Positions 46,923 to 59,129 of a stretch of 64,000 nt of DNA are shown here, piece after piece; positions within the stretch are counted from its first letter, which is position 1; every line of letters starts with the position of its first letter. The DNA lies in contig CM046847.1 of the NCBI GenBank assembly GCA_025618425.1, forward strand, positions 13,307,468 to 13,371,467, given 5' to 3'. This DNA comes from Heliocidaris tuberculata (lineage: Eukaryota; Echinodermata; Echinoidea; Camarodonta; Echinometridae). The notes under the pieces were generated by a model, which saw only the letters and a list, made by a program, of their open reading frames with translations, was not told the origin of the DNA and ran no database searches. The translations under genes and the position numbers were made by a program.

Positions 46923-47571
46923 CTGTCATGAGAACAAGAAAAGGAAACCATTCATTAATTTGTAAATAGAAACAATAATTGGGTTGATGACGATTAGGAG
47001 TGTCAACTTTGGGGCTCCGAACAAATACCCAATTCTCAATGGAGTTGAAGGATTTGCAGTTAATACAGTATTTGTTGGGTTAAAAGCTTGGTGTAAAATC
47101 TGAAGTCTATTTTTGCATGATATACTAAAAACAAGGACGCTCTTTTTTTTCCTTCTAATAATTTCAATGCTTTTACAATGTCATTTTTGTTGTTGTTGTT
47201 TATGTCTGCAATCAAAGAGCAAAATGTCATAATTATATAATATTTGGGTTACAAATGACATGATTAAATAGACTGTCAAAAATCAAGCCAAGGACAATTT
47301 TAATGCCATATTGTATAGCTTATAGAAGTCATGTTGTGAATATTTTATATGTCATTATAATGTACTCTATGCACATTTTAAAAGGCAATCCAGGTGGCTA
47401 CGACAATCTTTCTTAAGTTTATTTCTTCAAAGTCTTAGCGATTAAGTTAAATAAACAAAATGTTTATACTACACTTCTACTTTGTAAATTCTGAGATATA
47501 TTTCATGACTCATGTTCATTTGTAAATAAAGCTGAAATTGGTAAAAGAATGAAACAGTTTATCAAAATAAG

Positions 47572-47593
47572 TCCCCCCCCCCCCCCCCCCCCC
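47572..47593. repeat. Poly-C tract
   Basis: Homopolymer C run, about 20 bases; similar tracts are at 19920-19934 and 28307-28323. Confidence 0.95.
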
Positions 47594-47609
47594 GTGAATG
47601 ATCAATTAA

Positions 47610-47681
47610 CTCGTTGAGTACTGAATTCTCCCATCTCCACAGGCTTAATACAGGGATCACCCGGTTTCCATATGCAGTGGG
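47610..47681. mobile_element. 72-bp TTAA mini-element, copy 2
   Basis: TTAA|CTCGTTGAGTACTGAATTCT...CAGTGGG|TTAA; see 43836-43907. A third, damaged relative lies at about 53602-53665 in the other orientation. Confidence 0.78.
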
Positions 47682-47689
47682 TTAAGCAA

Positions 47690-49390
47690 TCTTGAAATGG
47701 CATATAGTACTGTTTGCTTTACAATAGACAATAATTCTGTAAACTTTTTTCTTCGAAATTATGTTTTTGGAAATGCCATATACATGTGGTGGTGTTACAT
47801 GTATATTCTTTCTTTTACATGAAAATGGCAAATACATGCTTGGAAGTATGGAACAATATATCATATTCATTATGAAATGTGAATGAACTGCACTCTAGAT
47901 GCAAAACAGATGAATATGCTAAATCCTGTTGATCCACAAGCTGATTGCCAGCAAACCAATATAAAACCATGAAAAATCTTGCCAAAATGTGCACACCCAT
48001 ATCAGGCTGCATTTGAGGCCTTTCACACCCAGAACAGTAAGTGAGTAAAACTCTGAAATCAATTTTGAAGGGCTGGCCAGACATTTCCAAGAATGATAAT
48101 GATAAACTCTTTGTGCATGTATAATGTACCAATAGCGATGACTATATAAGTGGTCAGATCTCACTGATTCGTAACAATGAAATCATTGATTCAAACACTA
48201 TGGAAATTGCCTCCATCACTTCTTCTACCACTGACATTACTTCAAAAATGAACAATCATTAGCTTACAGATTTCATAGCTGAGGTCTGTCCTGGAAAAAA
48301 AATTGGTAGCCGAGTGATCCCAACAAGACAATAAAATCATTACGGGAGGGTTCATTATCATAAATCGGTGAGGTCTTACATACAGTAATGATTTCCTATT
48401 CATTTTCCACAAAAACAACCGTTGAGTGATTGGAAACGATTGATCACAATTATAGTTATCGTTTTAGTCATTGTTGTCATTACTGTAATCGGTGAAGTCT
48501 AACCATCCCTTTAAACTATGAACAGAATTTTGCTTTATTTTATGTGAACAAAAACAAAATCTCATTTCAAATCACCTCAAAAGTGTGCATTTTCTGTCAA
48601 TACTCACAATTATTTTGCTAAACACTGTGTTAATTACGATCAAGGACTCAATTGTGAACGACTGCAAAATAAAACGTGAATATTTCACTTTATTCTCATG
48701 TATGAATGGGGCCTAGGCTCTTGGAACAGGAGTCATGCAGACTATGGGAACTGATTTGAAGGCCATATGGAGCTTTCTGTTTTACAACCACTGTCTGGAT
48801 TGTGAAATGCACAATTATGTGAAAAGTTTCTCACTTTTTCTTGTGTGAAAGGGGCCTATTGGAACAGGAGTCAAACAGACTATGTGGCTTGAATGAGTTG
48901 AAGGCCACGAGGGGCCTTGCTTCATGTTACACATAATTGTACTAAATGTATAAAATACTGATTTAACTTTAAAATAAACCAAAACTGAACCGTACAGCTG
49001 GCATATCACTCAATTTTTCTCATTCATACATTCTGCTTGAAGATATATATATCAACAAATTCTCTCATTTAATGTGATTAAAACCCAGTTTTTATTCAGC
49101 AAGACTTGGCTGGGAATACTTTATTCATAACTACATTTACAAGCTACAATATACATGTATATTTCTTAATACAGATACTTATATACCGTAGTATTGTTTG
49201 TAAAGCAAAGTCAATATGGCCTAATGCAAATATAAAGCACCTTCTGACAGGGATTATTTAGATTGCCATGACTTAGACGTATAGCTCATGTATACATGTA
49301 GACAGATGCAATTTATTCTTTCAAAAAATCTTCTGTGAGGCAATTATAATACATGTACTTCACTATATACTGTTCAACCAGGAACTTTTA
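47690..49390. other. Intron 2 sequence without recognised genes
   Basis: No supported exon. Two related passages at about 48685-48790 and 48815-48930 share GGAACAGGAGTCATGCAGAC/AGTCAAACAGAC, ACTATG, TTGAAGGCCA and suggest a local duplication of about 125 bp. Confidence 0.45.
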
Positions 49391-49399
49391 TGGCATTAA

Positions 49400-49968
49400 A
49401 GGGCAATCCAACCTGGGTATAAGATGATTTCTGTGAAAGCAGAAAAACAAGAAAAACAGGATGCTGAAAGTTTGACAGAAATCCAACACGGAATATGAAA
49501 GCTAAGGATGTTTGAAAAATGAGATCACTAGATCTCTGCGAATCTCAAGTTAGCAATTTGGTGAATCAATTGTGATGTATTTACGGTCAACTCTCCCGTT
49601 TTCACAAATTCCGGTTTTCTTTTGAACGCCTTTTCCCTCGGGGCAATACTCAAAATATATTGTAGATAACATATTGTTATAGGTCCTCCATAAAGAAAAA
49701 GATCCTACAGAGTTCTAACTTATGAAAAATTGACATTTTTAGTCATTTTGTGTGTTGGAGCAAATGGAAAAGTTGACCACCACTACATCACAGTGACCAC
49801 AGCGATTTGGCCAATTTGAAATTTCTGTATGTGTATAGTGAATTCAACTTTCCAAAATTCATGACTTTCTTTATTGCTTGTCAAATTTCGTTCAAACCTT
49901 CACCAATCTGCTTCTCTGATTTTTCTTCCTTCTTTCAGAACAACTTGCCATTAAGGTAGGATTTCCCT
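49400..49968. mobile_element. TTAA-flanked foldback (AGGGCAATCCAACC), copy
   Basis: TTAA at 49396-49399 and 49969-49972. Ends AGGGCAATCCAACCTGGGTA and GGTAGGATTTCCCT. The inner region matches 34844-35209. Followed, after only 18 bp, by another TTAA element. Confidence 0.85.
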
Positions 49969-49990
49969 TTAAACTTTTGCAAATTATTAA

Positions 49991-50493
49991 AGCTCATTTA
50001 CAGTTTTGGTAGCAAAAAGGAAATTGGGAAGAAACGTGTTAAATATAGTCTCATGTTGTTCTTCATGTATCAAAAGATGTTTGTACAAGATCATTTGGTA
50101 TTCCATCAATAATTCCAGTGAATTTTATCGTAAATATATGTAAGGAACGATAGATCGCGGCAAAATAAATCCCCTACGCTAGGACCTTTCCACCCTGATT
50201 CTTCCTGCACAACAATCTTGAGGCTTCGCACAGAGATACATGTAGCATGTGTGTCAGTGTGTGCAGGTTTTGAACACGTGTATGGTGTAAAGTGCACGTT
50301 GAAGTTGTTGGGAGTTTATATCTCTGACCCGGCACCTAAATCATTTTTTGCCTCTCATTTGTTTAATATACCACTTTAGGACGTGAAATCTTCACAGCAT
50401 CTTTGTATCGCTAGTATCTTGCTATTTATCCCCCCAAAATCCAATAAATCTGACAAAACGTTTTTGGCAGCTTACCAAAACTAAACATTACCT
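49991..50493 (+). mobile_element. TTAA-flanked 490-bp element (AGCTCATTTACAG family), copy 2
   Basis: TTAA at 49987-49990 and 50494-50497; collinear with 19201-19686 (AAAAGATGTTTGTA, ATCATTTGGTATTCCATC, GGACCTTTCCA, GTTGTTGGGAGTTTA, CTAGTATCTTGCTATTTATC). Confidence 0.85.
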
Positions 50494-51534
50494 TTAACAG
50501 GGACAATTTTCACGTATTCCAGGAAGCTTTCACAAATCTTTACCACAAAAATCTTGAAAGTTTCATGTACATGAAAATTGTTGATTTTATAGTATTACCT
50601 TGAGAAATAGAATTGGGACTATGGAAGAGGCATATATCATTGTTGAACATGACAGCTCAAAAATAGACTGTAAAAAAAATGGGACACATTTACAAAGAAA
50701 CTTCTGAATTGCAGGAATAACTCAATAAAGCTTAGTGCAAAAGCTTAAGATATTTAGATAATTAAATGGATATGAAATCATTTATGATGGCCACCACAAG
50801 TATTGTGTTTCTGTAACTTGCAACTGGCAAGAAAGCTTGTAATTAAACACATATCACAGTCTAACATGGAAGTGTGGTTCACCATTCGTTCAGATTGTGT
50901 AGGCTTGGGGATTTCTTTCGGAGTGAGTCATACTTCATTGGCTTACTCATGGTTCTGTGTACATGTACATCGATCAGTATATTGGCAACACCTGACTAGC
51001 ATGTACAACATGGCTGGCATGTTTAACAGCAGCTCAGCGCATACCAATGCTGCCTGTTGTATGACTGTATGAACACATCGACCGTTCCATTAAATAATTG
51101 TTTCAGGGAAACAATGTATTGGGCTAATGAAGAATTGTGCTATAAGCAAAACAGTAAGACCTAGTTTTGAAATACATATTCAGTCCAAATAACTATTTCT
51201 TTTCAAATCTACAAAAGCATAAAGTATCCAGAAATCTCACATTTTCTCTGGGGTTCTAGATGCTCCCTGATGCAACCTCAGATTTATTTTGCACCATTTA
51301 CAATGTTTTTTGAAACCTCATTTTTTAATATCTTTACAGCATTATTTTATGCAAGTTATCTCACTTACACCCAATGAGTGACTTGCCAAGATTGAAGTTC
51401 AGGTTAATCCAATTAATTTCCAAGTGTCAAAAAAAGTCCCATTATTTAGCAGTGATAAATGTACTGCGCATAATTCACTTAGCTTAGCGGCCACTAGCGC
51501 TAGCTCACACAGTAGCTACATACGTAATTGTACA

Positions 51535-51605
51535 TACGTGTGTGCATGCTGCATGCATGCATGCATGCGCTTGAGCTAGCTAGCTACAGCTAGCTGCAAG
51601 CACAT
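51535..51605. repeat. GCATGC / GCTAGC palindromic tetranucleotide cluster
   Basis: TGCATGCATGCATGCATGCG followed by GAGCTAGCTAGCTACAGCTAGC. Alternating purine-pyrimidine and self-complementary; also ACATACGTAATTGTACATACGT just before. Confidence 0.85.
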
Positions 51606-52509
51606 GGATCGTAAATCACAGCGTGTGTGTTATCTCGCCAGTTTCCGATCCAGTTGTTTTGCGATATTCGCACGTCCAAATATACGTGGAACATACTTCA
51701 AAAATTATGAAAGCGCATTCAGCAAAGTTTAGATATAGATTCTTACACCAGCAGTTTTAACAAACAATTTGTATCTTCGGTACACTACAATACATACATC
51801 GTAATATATGTATACTGAAAATCACAGTCTATTCGTGTTTTTTTTTTTCTGGCGCTCTCCCAAGTTGTAGAGAAGGGCAGAAAGAAATATACGAGGTCGG
51901 AAATTTGACACTCAAAATAAAAAAAAGCCGGAATTCCAGAAATTGCCGGAAAAGTGGCATCCCTGTTAACAGCATTAAACAACTTTGTAACTTGTGCTAC
52001 TTCAAATTGTTAAATAATTATATTCCCCCGTTTTTGAACAATTTGGGAATATACTGTAAACGCTGTTATTTTTCATGCTGAGCGACCCCAAAATATATTG
52101 GCAAGTTCTTAAATTCGCACTGCACAAAAAGTACAATTACACGCTCATATGTACACCCACTCCATTTATTAATTTACACACACGCAGTCCATTCTAACGC
52201 ATATGGCATGCGCAACTACACACATGCGCTCAAAAATGAACTGGACACACACACACACACACATATTAATGTGCTGAAGCGCGCAATTCGACCCGCATAG
52301 GAAATCAGGCTAATATTTTCATGAGTTCTAGAATTTGCGTTTGCTGAAAAAAGGACGAAAATTATTGTACCGCAAATATTTCTGCATTTACAGTATAACT
52401 TAATACAGGGTTCCACACTAAAATGAAATTTTAGGATCCGGGTATATCCACTGTTCAAATTTTCTAGATTTTGGGGTCCGGAGTTAAAATATGGGGCCTG
52501 TGCTCATAA

Positions 52510-52745
52510 AACTCTGGTTGACATCAAGCCTTGCTTAATAATGGATAGTTTCCAACAGAGTGACTCTTAACTAACTCTGAAAGAGAACATTTACCTTCAT
52601 GCACAATCCTGTTTCCTGTGCCCTTAATTTTTTTAATGCAATTTTTTTTTTAAATAATGGATAGTTTCCAACAGAGTGACTCTTAATTCTGAAAGAGGAC
52701 ATTTGCCTTCATGCACAACGGTTACCCTGTTTCCTATGCCCTTTT
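52510..52745. repeat. Tandem duplication, about 115-bp unit
   Basis: AATAATGGATAGTTTCCAAC, AGAGTGACTCTTAA, TCTGAAAGAG, CATTT.CCTTCATGCACAA and CTGTTTCCT.TGCCCTT occur twice in the same order. Confidence 0.85.
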
Positions 52746-52776
52746 TTAAATGCAAGTAATATGAATTGCAACTTTA

Positions 52777-53057
52777 ATAGGTAGCTTAGCGAAACGGAGT
52801 GGCACGAAAAGACTCATCCGGAACGCAAACGGTGAAATTGTTGGTAATAGTGGTGAATACAAAGTTGTATTTTGACCTACATGTCATGACAGTTTTGGTA
52901 ATATGAAGCCTAATCAAGGCATTATAGATATTTTTACCGACTCTATAGCTTAATAGTATGTTTCTACTTTCATGCAATGAAATTATGATTTTTAACAATG
53001 TGCATTTTGCGTTCTGTATGCGTCTTTTCACGCCACTACGTTTCGCTAAGCTATCTT
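52777..53057. mobile_element. 280-bp TIR MITE (TAGCTTAGCGAAACG)
   Basis: TAGCTTAGCGAAACGGAGTG, GCACGAAAAGAC on the left mirrors GTCTTTTCACGCCACTACGT TTCGCTAAGCTA on the right. Confidence 0.85.
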
Positions 53058-53671
53058 AGTTTAATACACGTGTATGCATAATGTTCTCTTTGTGCTTAAT
53101 AAATGTTTGCTTGGTCTATCATGATACCCGTACGACTTTGGACAGACTTTGAGTGAAATGAGAGCTTCCTTGACACAATATCAACACAGGTCATTGTACT
53201 TTTGGAAGAATGGATTAGCATGAGCCATATATGATAAGGATTTTAATAGTCGTTTATTAATCATGACTATTTTCATATTAGAATGATAGCAGATTAATTA
53301 CTACAGTGTGGCTACTTACTTAGAAATTCGAAACAGTGAGGCCAGCACAAAAAGGTCACATCTGTGGTTTTGCTTGTACCATATATCCCCCAAATGCACC
53401 ATGAATAGCATCTAGGCTACATTATTTTAATATTTTCAAACAAAATTGGAATGTCACGTTCCATATCTTAATGGATTTAAATTTTCAAATATGAATTTGT
53501 ACAGTTTTATCATACAAAAATATCTACTGCAAACCTCTTTTATTCCTTGTATGAAATCAAAAAAACCATTGCAATGACTAAATGAACAATATACTAGAAA
53601 TCTCAACCTATTGCCCATGGGAACAAAGCAGTCCCTGTATTAAGCCTATGGGAATAAGAGAATTCTGGGCC

Positions 53672-53808
53672 CTGTTTCATAAAACTTGTCATCAATGACA
53701 AGTTGCAATAACTGTTATAAGCTACTGAAATTCTTGCATCTGATTGGCCGAGAGCAAATTTGTCAGTAAAAATCACCGACAAGACACTTGATGAAAAGCC
53801 CCCCAGTA
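53672..53808. mobile_element. Foldback MITE of the TTGCATC.GATTGGC family
   Basis: CAATAACTGTTATAAGCTAC, TTGCATCTGATTGGCCGAGA, AAAAATCACCGACAAGACAC and TTGATGAAA match 723-868; here the left end reads GGGCCCTGTTTCATAAAACT, as in hAT-type MITEs. Confidence 0.7.
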
Positions 53809-54601
53809 GTCAATAGGTTAGCAGTTTTGTATTGGCCTGTATCGTAATCACAGAAATAAAAGATAATTTCAGGAAATTATCTATAACCAGGAAATTATCT
53901 ATAACCAGGACTACAACTCCTTGTTTTTCCAACTCAGAATTTGCTAAAATTGCATTAAAGAGCATCTTTTAACATCATGTGATATACTATGAGGAAAGAG
54001 TGACTAAAGTACTGTAAAAAATTAATGACTGCTTCTGAAACAATCAATAAAAACGTACCAGACGAAGCAATACAATGTATACAAGTTACTGAAAGAGTGT
54101 CAAAAATCCATTTTCCGGTAAGCCCTATGAATAAAACGATGCCTCGTTGTGCTCTGGAAACAATTACCCTGACTCGATATCTTAACATCTTCACAATAGT
54201 ATTTACTAAGAGCATTCAAAGCTGACATAATATGCACATAATAATTAAAATCATATGTTCAAAGTCTATGTACACAAACATATTAAATAACCTACCCCAC
54301 GCAAATAAAATGCTTCTGCGGATATATCCATATATCCCATAATCCCCTTTAGCAATATCCAAATCCCTTTCAACTGTACACTTTCCTCTCTGCCTATCAG
54401 TTATAAGTACACTATATGTACATGTACAAATGTTCATATGTTTCAATGCCTGGCAAGCATGCCAAATATTGTCTTGTCAAGGTCTTGTACATCTATCTGT
54501 ATCACTGTATTGCACATTTGGGCGTCACATTATTCATACTGATGTGATATTTCTCGATAATTAACTATTGTAAATGGAGCTCACAATGTAATGTATATTA
54601 A

Positions 54602-55155
54602 AGGGATAGTCCACCCTGATTACAAGTTGGCTTTAAAAGAAGCAGAAAAATTAAAGAAACAGATCAGTGAAAGTTTGAGCAAAATCCGATAAGAAATAAG
54701 AAAGTTATGAATTGTTGAAGTTGTAATCAATCAGACACAAATTGGCAACTCCGTGACGTACATGTATCTTGCGAGCTCCTCTCCCATTTGCTCAATACAG
54801 AAAATTACATAAATTTTCATTTTCTTAATTTTTGATGAAGAAATGTATTTGTTTCATACAGGTTTTGTGTAGAAACGTATGAGCAATGATTATATCTAAG
54901 GTGCATGTATGATTGAATATTTCATTTAGAGAAAATGGAAATTAATGATTTTTGGGGTACAGGGCAAATGGGAGAGGAGCTCGCAAAATACATGTACATC
55001 ACGGAGTTGCCAATTTGTGTGTGATTGATTACCACTTGCAAAAAATTCATAATTTTCTTATTTCTTATCGGATTTTGCTCAAACATTCACTTATCTGTTT
55101 CTTTAATTTTTCTGCTTCTTTTAAAACCAACTTGTAATCAGGGTGAACTATCCCT
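54602..55155. mobile_element. TTAA-flanked foldback (AGGGATAGTCCACCCTGAT), copy
   Basis: TTAA at 54598-54601 and 55156-55159. Ends AGGGATAGTCCACCCTGATT and AATCAGGGTGAACTATCCCT-like. Inner arms contain GGCAACTCCGTGACGTACAT and CATCACGGAGTTGCC. Confidence 0.92.
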
Positions 55156-55887
55156 TTAAGTACAATATAGAACTCACAATTCAATAGTATACAAATATAT
55201 ACTGTCATGAGAGGGTCTGGTTGGAACTATGGTCCTCGAGGTGACATGAACCACGACTATTTTCATGAGGGGCGCAGCCTGAAGGAAAATGGTTGTTTTC
55301 ACGTCACCGATGATGACATCATCACACGCCGTTACCTAAAACAATACGCGCAAATGAATGTTGTCACAATGTAGTACGCATTTTTTTTGTGTTATTTCAT
55401 ACGCCATATACAGTATCCGTGAATAGTACGAATGTTACCCTACATGGCAATTTTCTTATTTGCATGAGGCTAGTTGGAATTGTATTTTAACACATGACAT
55501 GCATTGGACCAATCAATTGTGTAGATTCTTTTCATGATGGATACAATATATTATATACAGTAGGGTAAAGAGAGAAAAATAAATGGTACCAGAACTCCGG
55601 AGAAAATTTAAAATGATAATGAAATATTGGTCACAATTTCAAGGTGAGACTAACTGATCCTTTCACATTTGTGTTGATAAATGGTAAATGTGGTTTTCAA
55701 TAATCAGCTTGCATGTTTCTTTTTCAAAAGGGAAATTGTAGCATATCAGTTATCATTGCACTATCCTCTTTCTAATGAAAGTAAAAAAGAAAATGGTGAA
55801 AAATAAAACACAGCCTGGAATTTACATTGAATGAAATTGAATGTATGACGATAGTGTCTGGAAAATCAATTTATGTATAGTACCTAC

Positions 55888-56192
55888 AGGTAAACATGGG
55901 TATTTCCACAAATAAGGGTCCCAATTTGTGACATTCTTGGTGTCACGCTTACATAAGGAACACACTGGTCTTCTGCAGTGGCTCTGGGTAGAGACAAATA
56001 GTGGAGTAAGATTGAGTACTATTCTAACAGTAAAGATGCAATATGTTATGCTCAGAATCACTTTGTAGTTTTACTCCATGATTGGCATCTTACACTCAGA
56101 GCCACAAAAACCTGTGTGTTCCTTATGTAAGCGGGACACCAAGAATGTCACAAATTGGGAACCTTATTTGTGGAAATACCCACATACAAAGT
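55888..56192. pseudogene. Inverted pair of a CxxC-peptide coding-like sequence
   Basis: The minus strand at about 55890-55985 and the plus strand at about 56098-56190 both encode PVCSLCKRDTKNVTNW followed by (D/E)PYLWKYP. The arms are about 90% identical and separated by about 110 bp. One of the differences is synonymous (CGT/CGG) and one conservative (Asp/Glu). CSLC could be half of a zinc-binding site. Family not recognised; no start, stop or splice context supports an active gene. Confidence 0.45.
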
Positions 56193-56439
56193 ATGCACAC
56201 TTCTCACAAAAAGTGCACTCTCTAAGTACAGTGCATCCTTGTACCAATGGAGAAACTTTAAGTCAACATAATCTGTGATTTGGATCCTAAAGTAGCTTTA
56301 GAACAATTTCTAATCATTTTATTTTACTATTCATAATTAAATGATTATTCAATAGGTTCACTTGCTAAACGTAGCTAAGTTTCTGAGAATTTACTAAGGC
56401 TTGAAAAAGACTAATGAAGACTCAGTCCTGAACATTTAA

Positions 56440-56692
56440 TTTTGACTTTTTCTGTGCAAGTTCCCTTCTCCACTGTGATATTATTTCAAAATTCAATAAC
56501 AAGAATGAACTATATTTTTGGATATCATGCTTAATAAAATCCTTGTGCAAATGGAGAGACTTTTACTAATCTGTACTAACTTCCCTTCTCAAGTGCAATA
56601 ATATTTCGAAATAATATGAAGAATGATCTATATTGCTGGGTATCATATCCATGTCCTTGTGCAAATGGAGAGACTTTTAGTAATCTCTTTTA
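56440..56692. repeat. Tandem duplication, about 120-bp unit
   Basis: AGTTCCCTTCTC/ACTTCCCTTCTC, GATATTATTTC/AATAATATTTC, AAGAATGA.CTATATT, GGATATCAT/GGTATCAT and CTTGTGCAAATGGAGAGACT occur twice in order. A third, weaker copy (CCTTGTACCAATGGAGAAAC) is at 56235. Confidence 0.75.
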
Positions 56693-56779
56693 ATGGATAC
56701 AGATTTTGGATTCATTTATATAATATTAGAGAATGTGAATTCAACAAAACAGATACATTTTTTTTGTGTTAGTGTTTGA

Positions 56780-58990
56780 CAAAATGGTTGCAAACTCAAT
56801 ATTTCATTTCTATTACTATTGCTAATGACTGATGATGAAACGGGAAAAAAAGAAAACATGGAGAGTTGTAACATTTAAAGCAGAGTAAATATTCTTTTTC
56901 ACAATGCACAGATGGGCACTAGCAGAAGTGCTATCGTTCTGTCTTTTGTTGAAGTTATTCTATGCATCATACTTTGTTTGCTGTAGTAGTAGTAGTAGAA
57001 TACTTTGCGTAGCACAGAGCTAATCTGCCACAAGGTTCATCTTTTTTGTTTGTATGTAGTCTAGAAATTAAATTAATGAAGATAAAAGAAATATGTGATA
57101 TCGAAGCACTTGCCAGAATTTGTTTGCTTAAATATGTTTCATTAGAACCTCAATTGTCCAAGGTACATGGATCAATCCAGGTCAAACTTGTGATTATGTC
57201 ATCAGTAATATGTTTGGTATCCCAAATGCTAGCAAGTACAACTTGGCCTGGGGGTCATAGACGGAGATGAAACAGATATATGCTTATGTAATTGGTGTGG
57301 TGTGTTATCGGAAATGATAGCGAGGGCATCTTGGCCTGGGAGTCCAAAAGGCAACAAGTGCTTTTCCATTAGGCCAAGCAAGCTAGAGCTTGAGATATGA
57401 GACCGATCGGCGTGTCTCAAGAACATGTTAAAGTTTGAAGTTCCCTGTTCCCATTAAATCAAGTCGAGCAATGCCCGCTGATTCAAGGAATTATAGCCCG
57501 AGCTACAGAAGTTAAAGTGCGTCTCGCTAGTGAATGAGCTTGTCCATTCGCCAAATAGCAGGCAATTTCACAAATTGCTTGGGATAATAATAGCTTGACC
57601 TAATATCCCAAGCGTAAGGGTAAAATAAGGGATAAACTAAATCATAGTCTTTTATTTTACTGCAAATTAGCTCAAACTAGTTGTGATCGGAATTGCTATT
57701 TTGAAAAATTGGGCTAATGAAGATGGACCTAGAGAGCTAGAAAAGATGCACTCACGATTCGCCAGCTGTGATAGTGACGGTGACCTAACAACTGCTCCAA
57801 GCTATATTTCTTTAATAAAAGATATAGGGTCAGGACTTAACATATGATAGAGGTTTGCATACGGTTTAGGGTTAGGGTTAGGCATAGCGTTGGGTCCAGG
57901 GTAAACGTTAGAAATTCAGAATTAAAAACTGACCCCTGATCAATTGTTGCTGTAGCATATGTTGTACTATAAGTAGTTATTTTTTTCCTCTACACTCAAT
58001 GCTGAACTACTGATGAACTGTGCTCTATATATTCAGAACCATTCGGGACATTGTAACAATGAGTTTTTGCAATTTGCGTATGTTTCTTGCTGCAAAAATG
58101 GCCACCATAAACAGGTCACAAGTTTGCTGCAGTACAACAGCCTGCTTCAAACAGTATCAACACGGATGTGCACATATGGGACAATATTAGTTTATTCGGA
58201 TACTGCTTTCATTTCTATGCTTATAATTCAGTTATTCTCTACCAAATTTACCACGTCAGATAAAACTACTCAGTTTTTACAAATTTCTTTTAATTCTGTG
58301 AGAATTCTACTCTTTTGTGATTGATAGAATTCAAGATTATTTGCATTTCAATGAGGTAGCATGTACTTTTGAGGTCAAAGAGGAATATTTGTAAAATGTA
58401 AGAACCAAACCAATCTCTTCTGCATTACCTGAAATAGTAAAAACCTGTATCATTTCAAACACAGAAACATGAATTTGAGTTAAAGTGCTCAATGAATCAA
58501 GCCAGTCCTATTTTGTTCCTATGACTCGATTGTTTTGTTGTGACGAAGAGCCAGCTGCAAAGAGGATCTTGAATAAGGAGACTATTGTGGAAACCCCAGT
58601 CTCGCGTAATTGTTTCTAGCAGCGATTGACGTCTTGTCAAGGTCTGTTCCTGTCATGAATTTGCGCAGATCAATGGATAAGAGACTTCTTCACAGATGGG
58701 GGACAAAATCGTTGAAAGCAGAATGTGCGAACGTGCCCCTAGGAGCAGGAAACGCATTAGAAACAGAATATAAGAAACAAATACAGACACGCACAATAGT
58801 TCCTTATACTGGTGCTTCTCAGACATACAATGCAGTGTAAACAATCAACATGAGAGGACGATATGAAATGCCTTCAGCACAGATACAGAAGTCAAACTTT
58901 TTTTAAAAATTGCTCCTTTAACACACAAGTAAATGTAGACCTTTGACCCTGAAAGTCCTGCACACTTAAAGAACATCCACCTTTTTAGCT
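56780..58990. other. Intron 2 sequence without recognised genes
   Basis: Less repeat-like text; several open frames of 60-100 codons but none with a recognised motif or a splice chain. Includes TTTAGGGTTAGGGTTAGGCA at 57865-57884. Confidence 0.4.
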
Positions 58991-59051
58991 AGTGGGTAAA
59001 TATGTCTAAAAAGTGAATTTTACACATAAAGATTTTGAGAAGTGCACTTAC

Positions 59052-59116
59052 CTTGCTCTATCGTCTCTCCCCATAGGTGACCGTATCAGGGAATCAAACC
59101 TCTCCTTTTGTAGATC
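59052..59116 (-). CDS. Exon 2: charged N-terminal segment (residues 4-25)
   Basis: The acceptor reads ACTATCAG|GATC and the donor AAG|GTAAGTG. The 65 nt are open only as DLQKERFDSLIRSPMG followed by RDDRA, entering at phase 0 and leaving two bases (AG) that exon 3 completes to Ser. The LQK start and mixed-charge, probably helical character recall the N-terminal segment of BLNK, but this is a resemblance by eye only. Confidence 0.7.
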
Positions 59117-59129
59117 CTGATAGTAAGGA

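Noticed and set aside
57229..57426. Frame MFLRHADRSHISSSSLLGLMEKHLLPFGLPG...
   Set aside because: No recognised domain, no splice context and no relation to the adaptor gene phase; kept as unknown intron sequence.
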